A DNA stretch of 64,000 nt. It comes from Litsea cubeba. Its lineage: Eukaryota > Streptophyta > Magnoliopsida > Laurales > Lauraceae. The stretch lies in assembly GCA_012931725.1 (NCBI GenBank), contig CM022946.1:80591963-80655962 (forward strand). The letters run 5' to 3'. A program made the translations under genes and the position numbers. Position 1 is the stretch's first letter; each line of letters starts with the position of its first letter. The notes below the pieces were generated by a model, which worked only from the letters and a program-made list of their open reading frames with translations, was not told where the DNA came from and did no database searches. Shown piece after piece: positions 33,336 through 45,913 of this stretch.

Positions 33336-36300
33336 TGTCACGCCCCGAAACCGGGACCTGCAGCGAACCGATCTCGGGGTGCGAAATTTTGGAATAATTT
33401 GAAACTTTTTGTTATAGTTCCCAAGATCCGCGTGAATGAGGATAATCACATTCCAACACAATCAGGGTATATTTTCGCGGAAGCTACACATGGTGTTACG
33501 ACCCGGAATCCGTGGCCATCGGGTTCCGTGTCGCACTCAACCAATATCACAAGCCATCAATCACAACACACTGAGCTGGTAGTAACAAATCTATTATTTC
33601 CCATATTCAAATTACAATTAACAAGTGTCTTAATTACAACCCAATAAAAAGGCTAATGAAGCCATACAACAATATCCAGCTAAACAGAAATCCTACCCCA
33701 ACATTTCAATACGAACTCTGGTGCCACACTTGACATCTAGATGATATCAACGGGCAGCCTCTCACGTCAGACCAGCGGTCCCACCGCCTCCTCTGATCAA
33801 ACACCTACAAACAGAAAAGAGAAGAAACTGGCACCAAACAAAAAGGGTCAGACACGACGGTCTGGCAAGCAAATAAACAAATAATATGAATGAAAGAGCA
33901 TACATAAAACCAGGCGAAATCCTCGTAAAACCGAATAAACGGTCTAAACAATAATGACGATAAAACATGCTAAATCAATCGAAAGTCCAAACATAAATAT
34001 CAAGACGAATAAACGAGCAATCTCTAAAGCATAAATGTCTCGAAAAGATAACCACATAAGTAAGGCATTTAATAATTAGAAATACATTTAAAAACTGAAG
34101 AGTAGAAACAATACGATAAAGGTCGATATCGTAAACATTAAACAAATCAAAGCATAGAAAGCATAACCGACAATAATCATAAACTAAAGTAATATACGGA
34201 TAAAACCTAGGCGACCACAAATAGCTAAATCCTCCTATCACCGAAGTAATAAGAGCAAACAAAGCGTAGCCACTAAACGTGGTACCAAACAAAGGATCAG
34301 AACCGTAGCCATAAAAATGGGACCGGCAAATCAAAAGTATCCGAACCATAGCCATTCAAATGGGACCGGCAGATAATTACCGTTGCCATGGTCGGTACAA
34401 ACAGAATCCAAGCTGCAGCTGGCAAACAAAATAAAGACCCCAAGCCGGATGATCAGTCCGACAAGGTGACCTAAGCCTAGTGGTGCCTTTAGTTTTCAAA
34501 ACTCGAACGGATACAAATCTAACAGAGTACTAATCCCTTTGGCTCAGGGGCTCGCACCATATAGCTCTGGCCCCGTCTTGCCTCGGGGTTTGTTTTCAAA
34601 ATACTAATCTTAACAAATAATGGTCTCATCGAAGAAATCCCGAATGTGACGAACATACTCCAAATCTCTTTTCAAATCGAATCGGAGAAAACATACGAAT
34701 AACTCGGGTAAACCGTTCAAATACGCGTCAAGGTGATTTGTATAAAATCATACGGTCAATCCTTTCGAACGTGGAAAGCCACATGATTTTATAACAAATC
34801 ATCGATGCTATTTGAATTAGTTCACCAAAGAATGCAAATACGAAATACAAATACAAATACATGATCTGACTTGAAATGGAATGGATAGTGGAGAATGACC
34901 TAATGACCTACCAAGGAACCATCTCAATGCACATTTAACCTTTAAACATTAATTAATAAAAAGGTGCGTTTGATGCCAATGAAAATCCATAATATTTAAA
35001 TGATAAAGTGCGCATCAAGACCCGAAAGGTTCCCGGATAATCTCACATAAGCTCATTCTCACATCATTCCCATTTCACAAATTTCCAAGTATCAAAAGTA
35101 AATCCAAACTCTTTAAAGTAGGCCCATAGTTGGCCTTAACCCACGTCCAAAATAGTCCTCAATAACAATCCAAAACCAACCTTAATCAAGCCCACAAAAC
35201 AAGTTTAAAAACAGTCCAAAACTAATCCTTAAATGGCCTTCAAAACAATTCTTAAAAACAGCCCAAACAAACTTCGAACAGGCCCATAAAAACTGATTTT
35301 TAAAGCGACCAAAACCAACCTGAACAGGCCCACAAAACTGAACCTAAGATGACCCAATATCAGGTTTTACACTGGCCCAAAAACTGACTTTGAATGCCCA
35401 CAAAACAGATTTTCAAATCAGCCCAAAACTAGACTTGAACCAGGCCCACAAACAGATTTTTAAACAACCCAAAACTGAACCTTAATCAAGCCCACGAAAC
35501 AGGTTTTGAAACAGTCCAATGTCAGGCCCAAAGACGACCCAATATCAGATCTGAAATGGCCCAAAAACTGATTTGAATCAGGTCCAAGGAAGCCCAAAGA
35601 AGCCCCAAAAGAACAGGCCCAAAAACTGATTCATAAACGGACCCAGGACAGATCTGGGCTCGCTCGAGCGACCCAGGGTCCGCTCGAGCGAAGCCCAGAC
35701 AGAACCTGGTCCGCTCGAGCGGCCCACTGGGTCGCTCGAGCGGACTGGGCTCTGTCCCAGTCCGGCTGAGTGCAGAAATGCACTCTTTCTTCTTCCTTTC
35801 TGATTTTTCTTTCTTCCCTCCTTTCCTACAAAATTCCAAGATCATTTGGGCCCTCCTTTGGCCTTCCAAACTCATCAAATCCCATCCAAAAATCATTCTA
35901 ATTGGCCCAAACACAACACTTTTGAAAGCAAAGTTTTCTCCCTTTCTTTTGAACCCAAACACTTAACACAAAGAGATCAAATTTTCTAAATGACCAAGAC
36001 AAAGACAAGCTTCTAATACATGGTAAACCATAACATAAATGCAAATCCACATAACATTGATTCCTTCATTCAAAGCAAATCCATAAATCATAAAGAATTA
36101 GAGCATGATGAGCAAAAAGCCATGAAACTCAACAAGAACATGAAAACATCATATTAATTGGAAATCCACTTGCCTTGGTCAAGAGAAGATGCAAAAACAC
36201 TCCATGAAAGTCTTCTAATGGCCTCAAGCTCCAAAATCATAAAACCCCCAAAATGGCTCAAAAGAAACCCTAGAAAACCAATCATTGCAAATCTCCATGA

Positions 36301-37116
36301 CAACCCATTGCATGAGTGATGAAAACACTCTAAATGAAAAGGAGAACAAAGGTCTAAAGTTTAGAAAGCCATTGCAAACCTTGAGAAATCCAAACAAGGA
36401 AGAAGAGCTTAGATGAGAGCCTTGCTCTAGCCCAAAAATCTTGAAAATAGGGTCTTTGGAAAGCTTGAGAGATGAGGAAGAACTTGGGGAGATCAATCTT
36501 CCAAGAGGACTCCACCAAATGAGAGTTTCAGATGAGAGAGAGAGTGAGGGAGGAGAGGGAAAAACCCTTGCTCAAAACCGTGCAAGAAGGAAATGAAGGA
36601 AGAGGAAGAGAGTTCCTCTTCTTAAGAGATGGGTTTTGTGGGTCCCATTCTTCACAAGGCTGAAAATGGCATTTGCGGGCCCCGAACGAAAACGACGAAG
36701 AAGACAAAAACGATCGGCGAAATATCTACTTTCCAAAAAGTATACTTTCCCCAATTTCTGAAATTTTCGAAATTCATGGACAGATTTAGTGGAAATGTCA
36801 TTTTTGCCCATTTTCCTCGAAAAACGTGATTTCTGAGTATCAAAACAAAATGATCAAAACATGAAAGTTGTTAAACTTCATAAAATAAGTCAAAATACAC
36901 CAAATTCAGAATTTTTAGAAATCCGAAGTAATTTCCCATAAAAATACAAATCCTAAGGACCGGGTCAAACTAAAGTCAACGGTCTACAAAATCTCCAAGG
37001 CAAGGAAAAATCCGGTCAAACTCAAATACGCGGTCAAACTAAATCAAATCTCGCTTAAAAAGTTAAACCACGATTAAAACAATGCTAAACAAAAGGATTG
37101 GGGTCGGGATCTTACA
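33336..37116 (-). mobile_element. 5' LTR of the non-autonomous element
   Basis: 3.78 kb. Begins TGTAAGATCCCGACC at 37116 on the minus strand and ends CGTGACA at 33336. It is the promoter-side LTR. Confidence 0.94.
35661..35744 (-). repeat. double hairpin of GCTCGAGC palindromes, right LTR
   Basis: GCTCGAGC at 35662, 35682, 35713 and 35734. Perfect 12-bp arms at 35710-35721 and 35733-35744. Confidence 0.93.
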
Positions 37117-37121
37117 CATAC

Positions 37122-37234
37122 ATATATACATGTTTAAGCATAAAAGAGTCATTCCATTAAATAACCAGTAAATATCCAGTAACAAAAGATGAGAGTGCGG
37201 CTAGTGGGCTTTAGGGCATACACCAATCCCAACA
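37122..37234 (-). mobile_element. copia 5' LTR, outer segment
   Basis: Remaining 113 bp of the copia 5' LTR. Minus-strand start TGTTGGGATTGGTG at 37234, directly followed on the plus strand by the AAGTC duplication. Confidence 0.93.
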
Positions 37235-37239
37235 AAGTC

Positions 37240-37767
37240 AATATCAAAACCGACATATGGGACCCTCATACACCTCAATGTCTGGTCCGATATTTTGTGG
37301 TAATCCCTTTCGTGTTTTCTTTTACTTGGATTTCATACATACTCTCCTGTTTTCATGTGGTTTTACTAGCCCTACTCCAGAATTACTGATTTATGCACTT
37401 TAATTGTTTTGTTGGCCCTGTATATGCATGACCAAATATGAATGTGTTATACGTGCTTATAAGCACCCTGTCCTGCCTGCTTAGGTGTTATACACCAATA
37501 TAGATATATGTATATGTCTCGATTTCTTTCATGTAACCTATAAGTCGGCATCACTAAGCTTGGACAACCATGTCGGCTTGATCCACCGACTTCGGGTCCC
37601 CCTCTTTCTCCCGCCAGCTGTTATCTGGATCTCGCCTGTCCCGTTACCCGATTCCGCGGCAGCGGTCTTGCCTAGCTATATGTATATATTTAGTTGGTTC
37701 TCTTCACCTCTAGTGTCCGAGACAAATGCCTCTAGCATGCTCTCATCACATTAGTGATGGAGGATTT
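37240..37767 (+). mobile_element. Tekay1 3' LTR, segment 2 of 3
   Basis: Aligns with about 50860-51420 of the solo LTR (shared ACCGACATA, GTCGGCATCACTAAGCTTGG-like and CGGCTTGATCCA stretches). Ends at the GATTT duplication of element B. Confidence 0.88.
37763..37767. repeat. target duplication of element B
   Basis: GATTT, repeated at 54990-54994. Confidence 0.9.
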
Positions 37768-38102
37768 TTTAACACCCCGTCCCTTAACACATCGTTAATT
37801 ATAATTAATTGCCTGATTAGTTAATAAGTTTGCTTAGAGTCTTAGCGAGTCGAGTTTATCGTATGGATCATGCGTGCGAAGTCTCGCGCGAGTCCGAGAT
37901 CATTTGGGTACAGTAAGGGGGTGGTTTGCAATTTGGGAAGTTTTCAGGGGTTTAATCGAGATTATGAGTTTTTGTGAGTTTGGGTACATCGAGTAGATCG
38001 TATCATTTCATGAACATTTACCTTCTGTCGCGTTGTGATCCGGCGCATCGAAGAGCCTCAAATAAGCATTAAGGATCAAACCCATATTTACACTTGACCT
38101 AA

Positions 38103-38109
38103 TATAAAG
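38103..38109 (+). promoter_or_regulatory. TATA box, element B 5' LTR
   Basis: TATAAAG followed by CCCC; conserved in the 3' LTR at 52548-52554. Confidence 0.6.
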
Positions 38110-38759
38110 CCCCTTCACTCATCTCTTACTTCCTCTCTTTCATTTCACTATTTCAACTCCAGAAACCCAGCCACCATTACTACCTCCTCACTGCCGACAC
38201 ATCCCGGAGCTCCGTCGTCGCCGGTGAAGCTTCTAATCATCTTCCCCAAGCTTCCAAGTTCAGTAATATCCCCATTTCTAAACTTTTCATCCACAAACAA
38301 CTCTAAGGTAGGCTCTCAAGACATGTAAACTTAGTGAATCAATTTCCTTTTAGTTAGAAATGAATTAAGGAGACTCACCTCAACCATTGGCATGTATTTG
38401 TAGGAGTGATTTGGGTTTGAGAGTTGTTTTCTCCATCTTTGAGCTTAAAAGAGATTTTCTCCCAAAATTCTCTTGGATTTTCAATTAGCTCTTCATCAAA
38501 GGCACGTTAATATACATATTATGTTGGATATGTTTGTCTTCTCTTGAATTGTACACAAATTTGATGGTTTAGATGTCTTTTGCTCATTTATTGATTTTGA
38601 ATTTCTAAAACATCATAAATGGGTTTATTTGCTTAATGAATTGGATTAGGATGTTGATGATTTGATGAGATGGATGAAAGGAATTAGAATGGACTTGTTA
38701 TATGCATAATGTGGTTATATATCAGGTTCAAGAAGAATGGGATGGAATTTACCCATGTT

Positions 38760-38865
38760 CACTGCAGTTACAGAACTTGTGTTCTGTAACTGCAGTGTAC
38801 TCGGTCGACCGACCAGGGGGTTTAGGTCGACCAACCACACAGGTTCAGGTTCTCTGGAACCTGAC
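38760..38865 (+). repeat. three consecutive hairpins, element B 5' LTR
   Basis: Hairpin 1: CACTGCAGTTACAGAAC (38760-38776) and its perfect complement (38781-38797), loop TTGT. Hairpin 2: GTGTACTCGGTCGA (38795-38808) against TCGACCAACCACAC (38827-38840), imperfect. Hairpin 3: CAGGTTC, loop TCTG, GAACCTG (about 38845-38862). All lie about 0.7 kb downstream of the TATA box. Confidence 0.92.
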
Positions 38866-40514
38866 CATTTCTCTGTTCACGTATTTTTCACTTACAACTG
38901 ACCATGAAGGGGGTCAACCTGTTTAACTGAAAATTCCCCTTTTGAAGGGACTTTTTCATCCATTTTAATTATGATTGAATTGGAACCTTGGCTACCCATT
39001 TTGGACTAATTTGACTATATATGAAGATGTTTTGAGCCGACGTTCCTCATGATTATTCCGGTTGAATCGGGATCCATCCTAACTCAATCTTGAACGGTAT
39101 GGGACAATGTGATACCTTCCTTTAAATCTATGCATGAAGAATGTTCGTTTGGTTATCCTGAACCTTAACCCTTTCGTTAACTGAGTAGAAATGTACGATG
39201 CTTCAGGATTAACTTTATAATTAGGATTGGATTGTTTATCGTTTATTATTCTGAATTGTACCGTTTGGTACCTTCCGCATGAAATTTTCATGTTCCTTAG
39301 CTTCATTTATTTTATTTGTTTGGAATTATATGATGAACTTAGATGATGAACTTAGGATCCCTTTCGTTATTCCGTTCATTCTGAAGTTTGATGGAAGTGT
39401 TGAGACTAGACGACTTTGATTGTAAAGTCTGTCGAGAACTACTTACGATAATGTTTTGAAGAAGTTTGATGATTTGGATTTGACAATGGATAAGTAGTTT
39501 CTCCTATGATTATTGAATCTTGTGCACACAAGAAAGTCTAGTCCCTCACTATGATATATTTAGGACTCTTGTGTTAGGCACCACTCAGCTGTAAACACCC
39601 AACACATTTGGGGCACCATTTGTGTGAGGACTTCGGCTTGAACATCTGCACAGTACGACTTTTTATATTTAGATGGACGTACACCATCAGAAACCTGTTC
39701 TGAAGAAGTTTGATGTTTTGTTTTATTTTATTTTTAAAGGGTATCATTCTAATTGCTTGCCGGGTTTTCATCCCGTGCCACTCTACCACAACTCTCATGT
39801 TGAGTATGGAGGGTCATGTGAAACTATCCGTGGTGCATTAGCTTATGTGATTTGCCTATTTGTTAGATGTTTTATTAGTCTGTTTATGATTTGAATGCTA
39901 TGCATTACTTACTTCTGAGTGCTATGCATTTCTACTGATCTTATCTATCGTATTGTCTACTCTGATTCGTTCTACATATCTGTTAATGTTTTATATATAT
40001 TACTTGCCGACCTTTGTGTCCGATGATGCTACTCTTGGTGCATAGGTACTGAGCCTTCCTATTACGAGGAGGAGGAAACGACGGAGAGAGTTCAGGCAGA
40101 TCAGCCTGATGACTCCTTAGAATATAGTATGGACGGCATTGTATAGCCGTATCGACCCCGTACATGAGTGCCTTCATGATATATCTTTTTAATTCCATCT
40201 TTTGTTCTCTTTATCATTTTGATTAGGCCTGTGGCCTAATACTGTAATTAATACTTTTGTTAACAGTTTTAAACTTGAACTCTAGTTATACTATACAGTA
40301 TTTGCTCATACTATACTCTTTTATGATACCACTTGTAGTTATAAGCTTCCGCCATTTGTTATATGTATTCGAGGAAATGTTTATACCTCACAGCGGTCTT
40401 CGATCCAATTGGGACACGATTGGGGCTAAGTTGTATTTGATTAAGGTTTGGAAATTTTTAATTAGCCCTAATCTCATGCATAACCCCAGTTTACATTTTG
40501 GGGGCGTGACAAGT

Positions 40515-40526
40515 TGGTATCAGTGC
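40515..40526 (+). promoter_or_regulatory. element B primer-binding site
   Basis: TGGTATCAGTGC three bases after the LTR end. One base differs from the usual TGGTATCAGAGC of initiator tRNA-Met. Confidence 0.85.
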
Positions 40527-40669
40527 ATTACTATTTCTAGAATTAAATAATAAGTAGAAACTCAGACATGTGAGGATTGGTTTTCTTTTGGGTATCTTTA
40601 GCTTTTGTAGATTGTATAGTTTGGTTGTTAGATTGAGTCCCATAGGACTAATGTCTCTTATGTTTTAGG

Positions 40670-42237
40670 ATGGCTGGCCATAATATGCGCTCCAATAGTA
40701 GTGGTAACCCTGAGAGCAGTAATGCCAATGCTCGTGATAGTGACTCAATAGAGGGTAGGTTTAACAAGCTCATGCAAGCATTTGTGGCTTCACAAGAAGC
40801 ACAAACTCTGAATCAAACTCAGCAGAAAGAGAGTCAGACAAAGCAACAGGAGGATCAGGCTACCTTCCAGGCACAGATGCTTCAGGTCTTACAGAGGCCA
40901 ACACCACCAACTCAAGTCGTAATGCCAGCTCAGGTTACAGACCCGAATGACATGTACGATAAGTTTAAGAAGAGGAACCCACCAGTCTAATATGGGAACG
41001 AAGATCCCCTCGATGCTGACGAGTGGATAGTACAGATGGAAAAGATTTTCCATGTCTTTCAGTGTACAGGTCGGGAGCAAGTACAGTTATCAGCCTACAT
41101 GTTCAGGGGTGTAGCTGAGATGTGGTGGAAATCGGTGAAGACAACTTATGATACGATCGATGATGCCACTGCTTGGACATCATTTCAGAAAGAGTTTCGC
41201 ATCAAGTACATTCCACCGCATATCCAAGCTCAGAAGCTTGTGGAGTTTGAATCCCTATTACAGGGAGAGGATATAGTTCAGATATATGAGCAGAGATTCA
41301 AAAACCTATCCAGGTTTGCACCGGCCTTGGTGAGGACCGATGAGGATAAGATTATGAGGTTTGTTCGGGGATTGAGGCCCAACATTAAGATGGAGGTAAC
41401 ATCGGTCGCGCTGCCTACTTATGAAGAGAACCTGAAGCGAGCATATTGGGCTGAAGAGTCTATCCAGCAGAAGACTCTCTACACCCAGCAACTTCAACAG
41501 GTACAGACTCAGGTTAAGAGATAAGGTTCAGGACAATATCAGCAGCAGCGTCCACAGTAACCATATCAGCAACGTCCACAGCAGCAGTATCAGCAACAAT
41601 ACCAGCAGCAGGCCAAGAGGCCTAGAGTAGGTCCATTAATGGGGGTCCGTTGTGATCATTGTCGTAAGAACCACCCGACAGCGGAGTGTAGATGGGTCAC
41701 AGGAGGTTGCTTTAAGTGTGGTTTCATGGGCCATCAGATTAAGGATTACCCGAAGAAGACTGGGCAAGGTGTGAGGAATGCAACTCCTCCTCGATGACCA
41801 CCACTAGCAGCACAGCCTTTGAGACAGGCACGACGGCAGCAGCAACTTAGACTTCCGGCACCACCACAAGGCAGATGACAACAGAGGCCCCAAGGACAGC
41901 AAAGGCCTCAGGGTCAACAGTATCGACAGCAAGGGCAACAGATACCTCATCAGCGTGGCAAGCTTTTTGCCTTGGATCAGCAGGAAGGCGAGGAAATTGG
42001 ATGAGTTATGGAAGGTACACTCTCTATTTCAGATGTACCTGCTAGAGTCTTATTTGATTCTGGTTCCACACACTCTTTTGTTTCACCTATCTTTGCTGTA
42101 TGATTGGTGGGAGACATAGCTCCATTGCATTATATTCTCTTTGTTAGTACTCCCTTAGGGAAAACCGTGCAGTGTGAGTCCTATTTTCCAGCATGCAAAG
42201 TGCAGGTAGAGAACTTTATTCTCCCTGCAGACTTGAT
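40670..42237 (+). pseudogene. element B Gag and start of protease
   Basis: ATG at 40670 (MAGHNMRSNSSGN). Gag core has AYMFRGVAEMWWKSV and FEFLLQGED-like residues (FESLLQGED), followed by a Gln-rich tract. Two Cys-His boxes follow: CDHCRKNHPTAEC and CFKCGFMGHQIKDY, where the last Cys of the second is Tyr. Protease begins near 42010 with VLFDSGSTHSFVS (catalytic Asp codon 42056-42058). In-frame stops include TAA 40988-40990 and TAA 41522-41524, several more in the Gln-rich part and one just before the protease. The frame is cut at 42238 by the solo LTR-A2 and resumes at 45914. Confidence 0.9.
42233..42237. repeat. target duplication of solo LTR-A2
   Basis: TTGAT, repeated exactly at 45909-45913. 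Confidence 0.93.
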
Positions 42238-44438
42238 TGTCACACCCCGAAACCGGGCCCTGCAGTGATCCGACCTCGGGGTGCGAAATTTTGGGATAAA
42301 TTTGAAACTTTTGTGGATCCGACCTCCGCGTGAATGAGGATAATCAAATTCCATCACGACCAAAGTATATTTTCGCGGAAGCTAAATATGGTGTTACGAC
42401 TCGGAATCCGTGGCCATCGGGTTCTGTATCGCACGCAACCAATATCATAAAGCCATCAAATAAACAGACTGTCATAAATCATATATCAAAGCACACTGAG
42501 CTGGTAGTAACAAGACTAATTAATTCCCACATGTTCAAATTACAATTAACAAGTGTCTTCATTACAAACCCAATAAAAAGGCTAATAAAGCCATACAAAG
42601 ATATATCCAACTAAACAGAAATACTACCCCCAAGGATTTGATACGAACTCCGGTGCCAAACTTGACATCTAGATGATATCAATGGGCAGCCTCTCACGTC
42701 AGACCGGCGGGTCCCACCGCCTCCTCCGATCAAACACCTAAAAACAGAAAGACCGGAAACTGGCACCAAACAAACAGGGTCAGACACGACGGTCTGGCAA
42801 GCAAATAATCAAGTAATATGAAACAAAAGAACATATATAAAACCTGATAAAATCATTGTAAAACCATATAAAGAGTCTAACAATAATAACAATAAATCAT
42901 GATGAAACGATCGAAAGACCAACATAAATATCAAAGTAAATAAAAGAACAGTCTCAGAAGTACGAATGTCTCAAAAGGATAGTAGCCCGCATAAAACATT
43001 TAATAGTTGGAAATACATTTCAAATCCCGAATAATAGCAATAATATGATAAATGGTCGACATTATAAACATTAACCAATTTAAAGCATGAAGAGTAAAAA
43101 CAACAAGAACCACAAAACAAAGTAATACGCAGATAAAACATTGGCAACCACACATAGCTATATTCTCCTATTACCAAAGTAACAAGAGCAGACAGAAACG
43201 TAGCCACTGAACGTGGTACTAGAAATAGGATCAGAACCATAGCCATACAAATGGGACCGGCAGATCAAAAATCAGAACCGTAGCCATACAAATGGGACCG
43301 GCAGATAAAACCGTTGCCATGGTCGGTACAGACAGAATCCAAGCTGCAGCTGGCGGACAGATTAAAGATCCCAAGCCGGGTGATCAGCCCGACAAGGTGA
43401 CCTAAGCTTAGTGGTGCCTTTAGGTTTCAAAACTCGAACCGATATAAATCAAACCATGATACTAATCCCTTTGGCTCAGGGGCTCACACTACAAAGCTCC
43501 GGCCCCGTCTTGCCTCGAGGTTTCATTTTCAAAATACTAGTCTTAACAAGATAATAGTCTCATCGAAGAAATCCCGAATGTGACGAACCACTCCAATCTC
43601 CTTTCAAATCAATTCGGAGAAAACGTACGAATATCCATGGTAAACCGCTCAAATACACATCAAAGTGATTTGTATAAAATCATACGATCAATCCTTTCGA
43701 ATATGGAAGACCCCATGATTTTATAACAAATCACCGATGCTATTTAAATTAGTTTACCAAAGGATACAAAGACAAATACAAATACATTCTTTATCTTGAA
43801 ATGGAATGGATAGTGGAGAATGACTTAATGACTTACCAAGGAACCATCTCCATACACCTTTAACCTTTAAACATTGATTAATAAGGAGTACGTTTGATGC
43901 CAATGAAAATCCACAACATTTAAACAATAAAGTGCGTATCGAGACTTGAAAGGTTCCCGTGTAATTTCACATATACTCATTCTCTCATCATTCCCATTTC
44001 ACAATTTTTCCAAGTATTACAAGTAGTCCCAAAACTCTTTAAAACAGGCCCATAGCTGGCCTTAATCCAAGTCCAAAATAGCCCCTTTAAACATGGCCCA
44101 AACAATTCTTAAAACAGTCCAAAAACTAAGCTTGAATGGACCACAAAACAAACCTTAAAAACAGCCCAAAACTAATCCTTTAATGGTCCAAGAAACAAGT
44201 TTTAAAACAAGCCCAAAACTAAACCTTGAATGGCCCACAAGACAATTTTTAAAACAGCCCAAAACTGAACCTTAACCAAGCCCACAAAACAAGTTTTAAA
44301 TCAGTCCAATATCAGGCCCTAAGATGACCCCATATCAGATTTGTAATGGCTCAAAAACTGACTTGAATCAGGCCCAAAAGTTATTCCACAAAGCCCCTCA
44401 AACCAGGCCCTGAAAAGGGCCCAGAACTGGGCTGGGTC

Positions 44439-44522
44439 CGCTCGAGCGACCCTGGGCTCGCTCGAGCGAGGCCCATCCAGAGCCTGGTCCGCTCGAGCGG
44501 CCCACTAGGTCGCTCTAGCGGA
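44439..44522 (-). repeat. double hairpin of GCTCGAGC palindromes, LTR-A2
   Basis: GCTCGAGC at 44440, 44460 and 44491. The fourth copy at 44512 reads GCTCTAGC, which leaves one mismatch in the second hairpin. Spacing is again 20, 31, 21. Confidence 0.92.
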
Positions 44523-45400
44523 CTGGGCTCTGTCCCAGTCCGATCCATGTGCAGAATTGCACCTTTCCTTTCATTTTCTGATTTTTCTTTTTCCTTCATC
44601 CCTTCTCACAAGATTTCCACAAGTATTTGGGCTCCTATTCTATTTTAATTGCATTAAAACACAAATTCACTAAATCATTCCAATTAACCCCAATCAATCA
44701 TATAAGAACAAGCTTTCTTCATTCAACAAGATTCTAGATTTTGGGAGTATAAAGAGTTAAACCAGAAGAAATCAATGAAAGAGTAAAGACTTATATTCTA
44801 ACAAGAACCCAAATCTTAAGTGAAGTATACATAAACATTGTTCAAATCATTAGAAGACTAAATCCATAAAAGGAGAACAAGAAATAGAATACCATAACAT
44901 AAAATCATTCATATTAAGCATAACCATCAAATTAGTTGATTGTTTACTTGCCTTGGGTCAAGAGATTCACAAAACCATTCCAAACACAAATCTCTAAGGT
45001 CCAAGGTCTTCCATCTACAAAAACCCCAAAACAAACCAAGAGAAACCCTAACATTCAATCATTCTCAAAACTCCATGAAAACCCTTTGCATAAATAAGGA
45101 AAATACTCCAAATGGTTTGAAAAACAAGGATCTCATGAAAGCAAACCATTGCTAACCTTTTTGAAGCTCAAACAAAGAAGAAAGGCTTGGAAAAGAGGTC
45201 TCTCCTAGCTCAAATCTCTTGCAAATGGGTTCTTTGGAAAGCTAAGAGGGAGGAGAAGAAGAGGGGAAGATCACTCCCTTACTTAGCACTCAAGATTAGG
45301 GCTTTCAAAGAGGAGAGAGAAAGTTGCTGGAGAAAACCTTAACCCCTCTCTTGTTGCAGGAAATGAAAGAATGGGGAAGAGGAGAAGAGCCCCATTGGCT

Positions 45401-45407
45401 TTATAAA
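45401..45407 (-). promoter_or_regulatory. TATA-like box of LTR-A2
   Basis: TTTATAA on the minus strand within the palindrome CTTTATAAAG, at the same place as the LTR-A1 TATA box. Confidence 0.5.
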
Positions 45408-45913
45408 GACTAAATGGGCTGGGCCCCATGGGCCCCAAACTTACAAAGGTCAAAACTAGCATTTGTGGGTCCCGAATGAAAACGACGAAGAAGACAAAAA
45501 TGATCAGCGAAATTTCTACTTTCCAAAAAGTATATTTTCCCCAATTTCTGAAATTTTCGAAATTCATGGACAGATTTAGCGTGAAAGGTCAGTTTTGCCC
45601 TTTTTCTCGAAAAACGCATTTTCTGATCATCGAATCAAAATGGTCAAAACATGAAAGTTGTTAAACTTCATAAAATAAGTCAAAATACACCAAATTCAGA
45701 ATTTTTAGAAATCAGAAGTAATTTCTCATAAAAATACTTATCATATGGACCGTGTCAAACTAAAGTCAACGGTCTTCAAAATCTCCAAGGCTATGGAAAA
45801 GTCTAGTCACACTAAAAAACAAGGTCAAATTAAATCAAATCTCACTTAACAAGTTAAACCACGATTAAAACAATACTAAACAGAGGGATTGAGGGTCGGG
45901 GTCTCACATTGAT

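Larger units (their letters stand above)
27466..37116 (-). mobile_element. non-autonomous LTR retrotransposon (LARD-like, family A)
   Basis: Two LTRs of 3.78 kb flank only 2.09 kb of internal sequence without any Gag or Pol motif. The primer-binding site next to the right LTR and the polypurine tract next to the left one place it on the minus strand. I count about a dozen differences between the LTRs by eye (around 0.3%), so this is the youngest datable insertion here. It would need proteins from another chromovirus to move. Confidence 0.92.
14238..37234 (-). mobile_element. Ty1/copia LTR retrotransposon (composite, with two nested insertions)
   Basis: Minus-strand order: 5' LTR (37234 to 25573, itself split), primer-binding site, leader, gag-protease-integrase, RT-RNase H, polypurine tract, 3' LTR (16244 to 14238). 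Removing the nested elements and their duplications leaves about 9.7 kb. AAGTC duplicates flank it. The LTRs (about 2.0 kb each) differ at roughly 20 sites by eye (about 1%), so it is younger than element B and older than the element nested in its 5' LTR. Clade is uncertain; the 2 kb LTRs and Gag type suggest the Tork/TAR/Angela side of copia. Confidence 0.94.
37768..40511 (+). mobile_element. element B 5' LTR
   Basis: Expected start TGTAAC is mutated to TTTAAC. Ends GGGGGCGTGACA at 40511. Contains TATAAAG (38103-38109) and the hairpin array at 38760-38865. No genes. Confidence 0.92.
42238..45908 (-). mobile_element. solo LTR-A2 (chromovirus family A)
   Basis: 3.67 kb, plus-strand ends TGTCACACCCCGAAACC and GGGTCGGGGTCTCACA. 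Same family and orientation as LTR-A1. TATA-like TTATAAA at 45401-45407 on the minus strand. Contains a stretch of about 250 bp almost identical to LTR-A1 while its flanks are much less alike. No coding sequence. Confidence 0.93.

Noticed and set aside
27445..36843. Pairs of identical ORFs (for example 28106-28486 and 33975-34355)
   Set aside because: They recur only because the two LTRs of the coding-less element are near-identical. No domain is recognisable.
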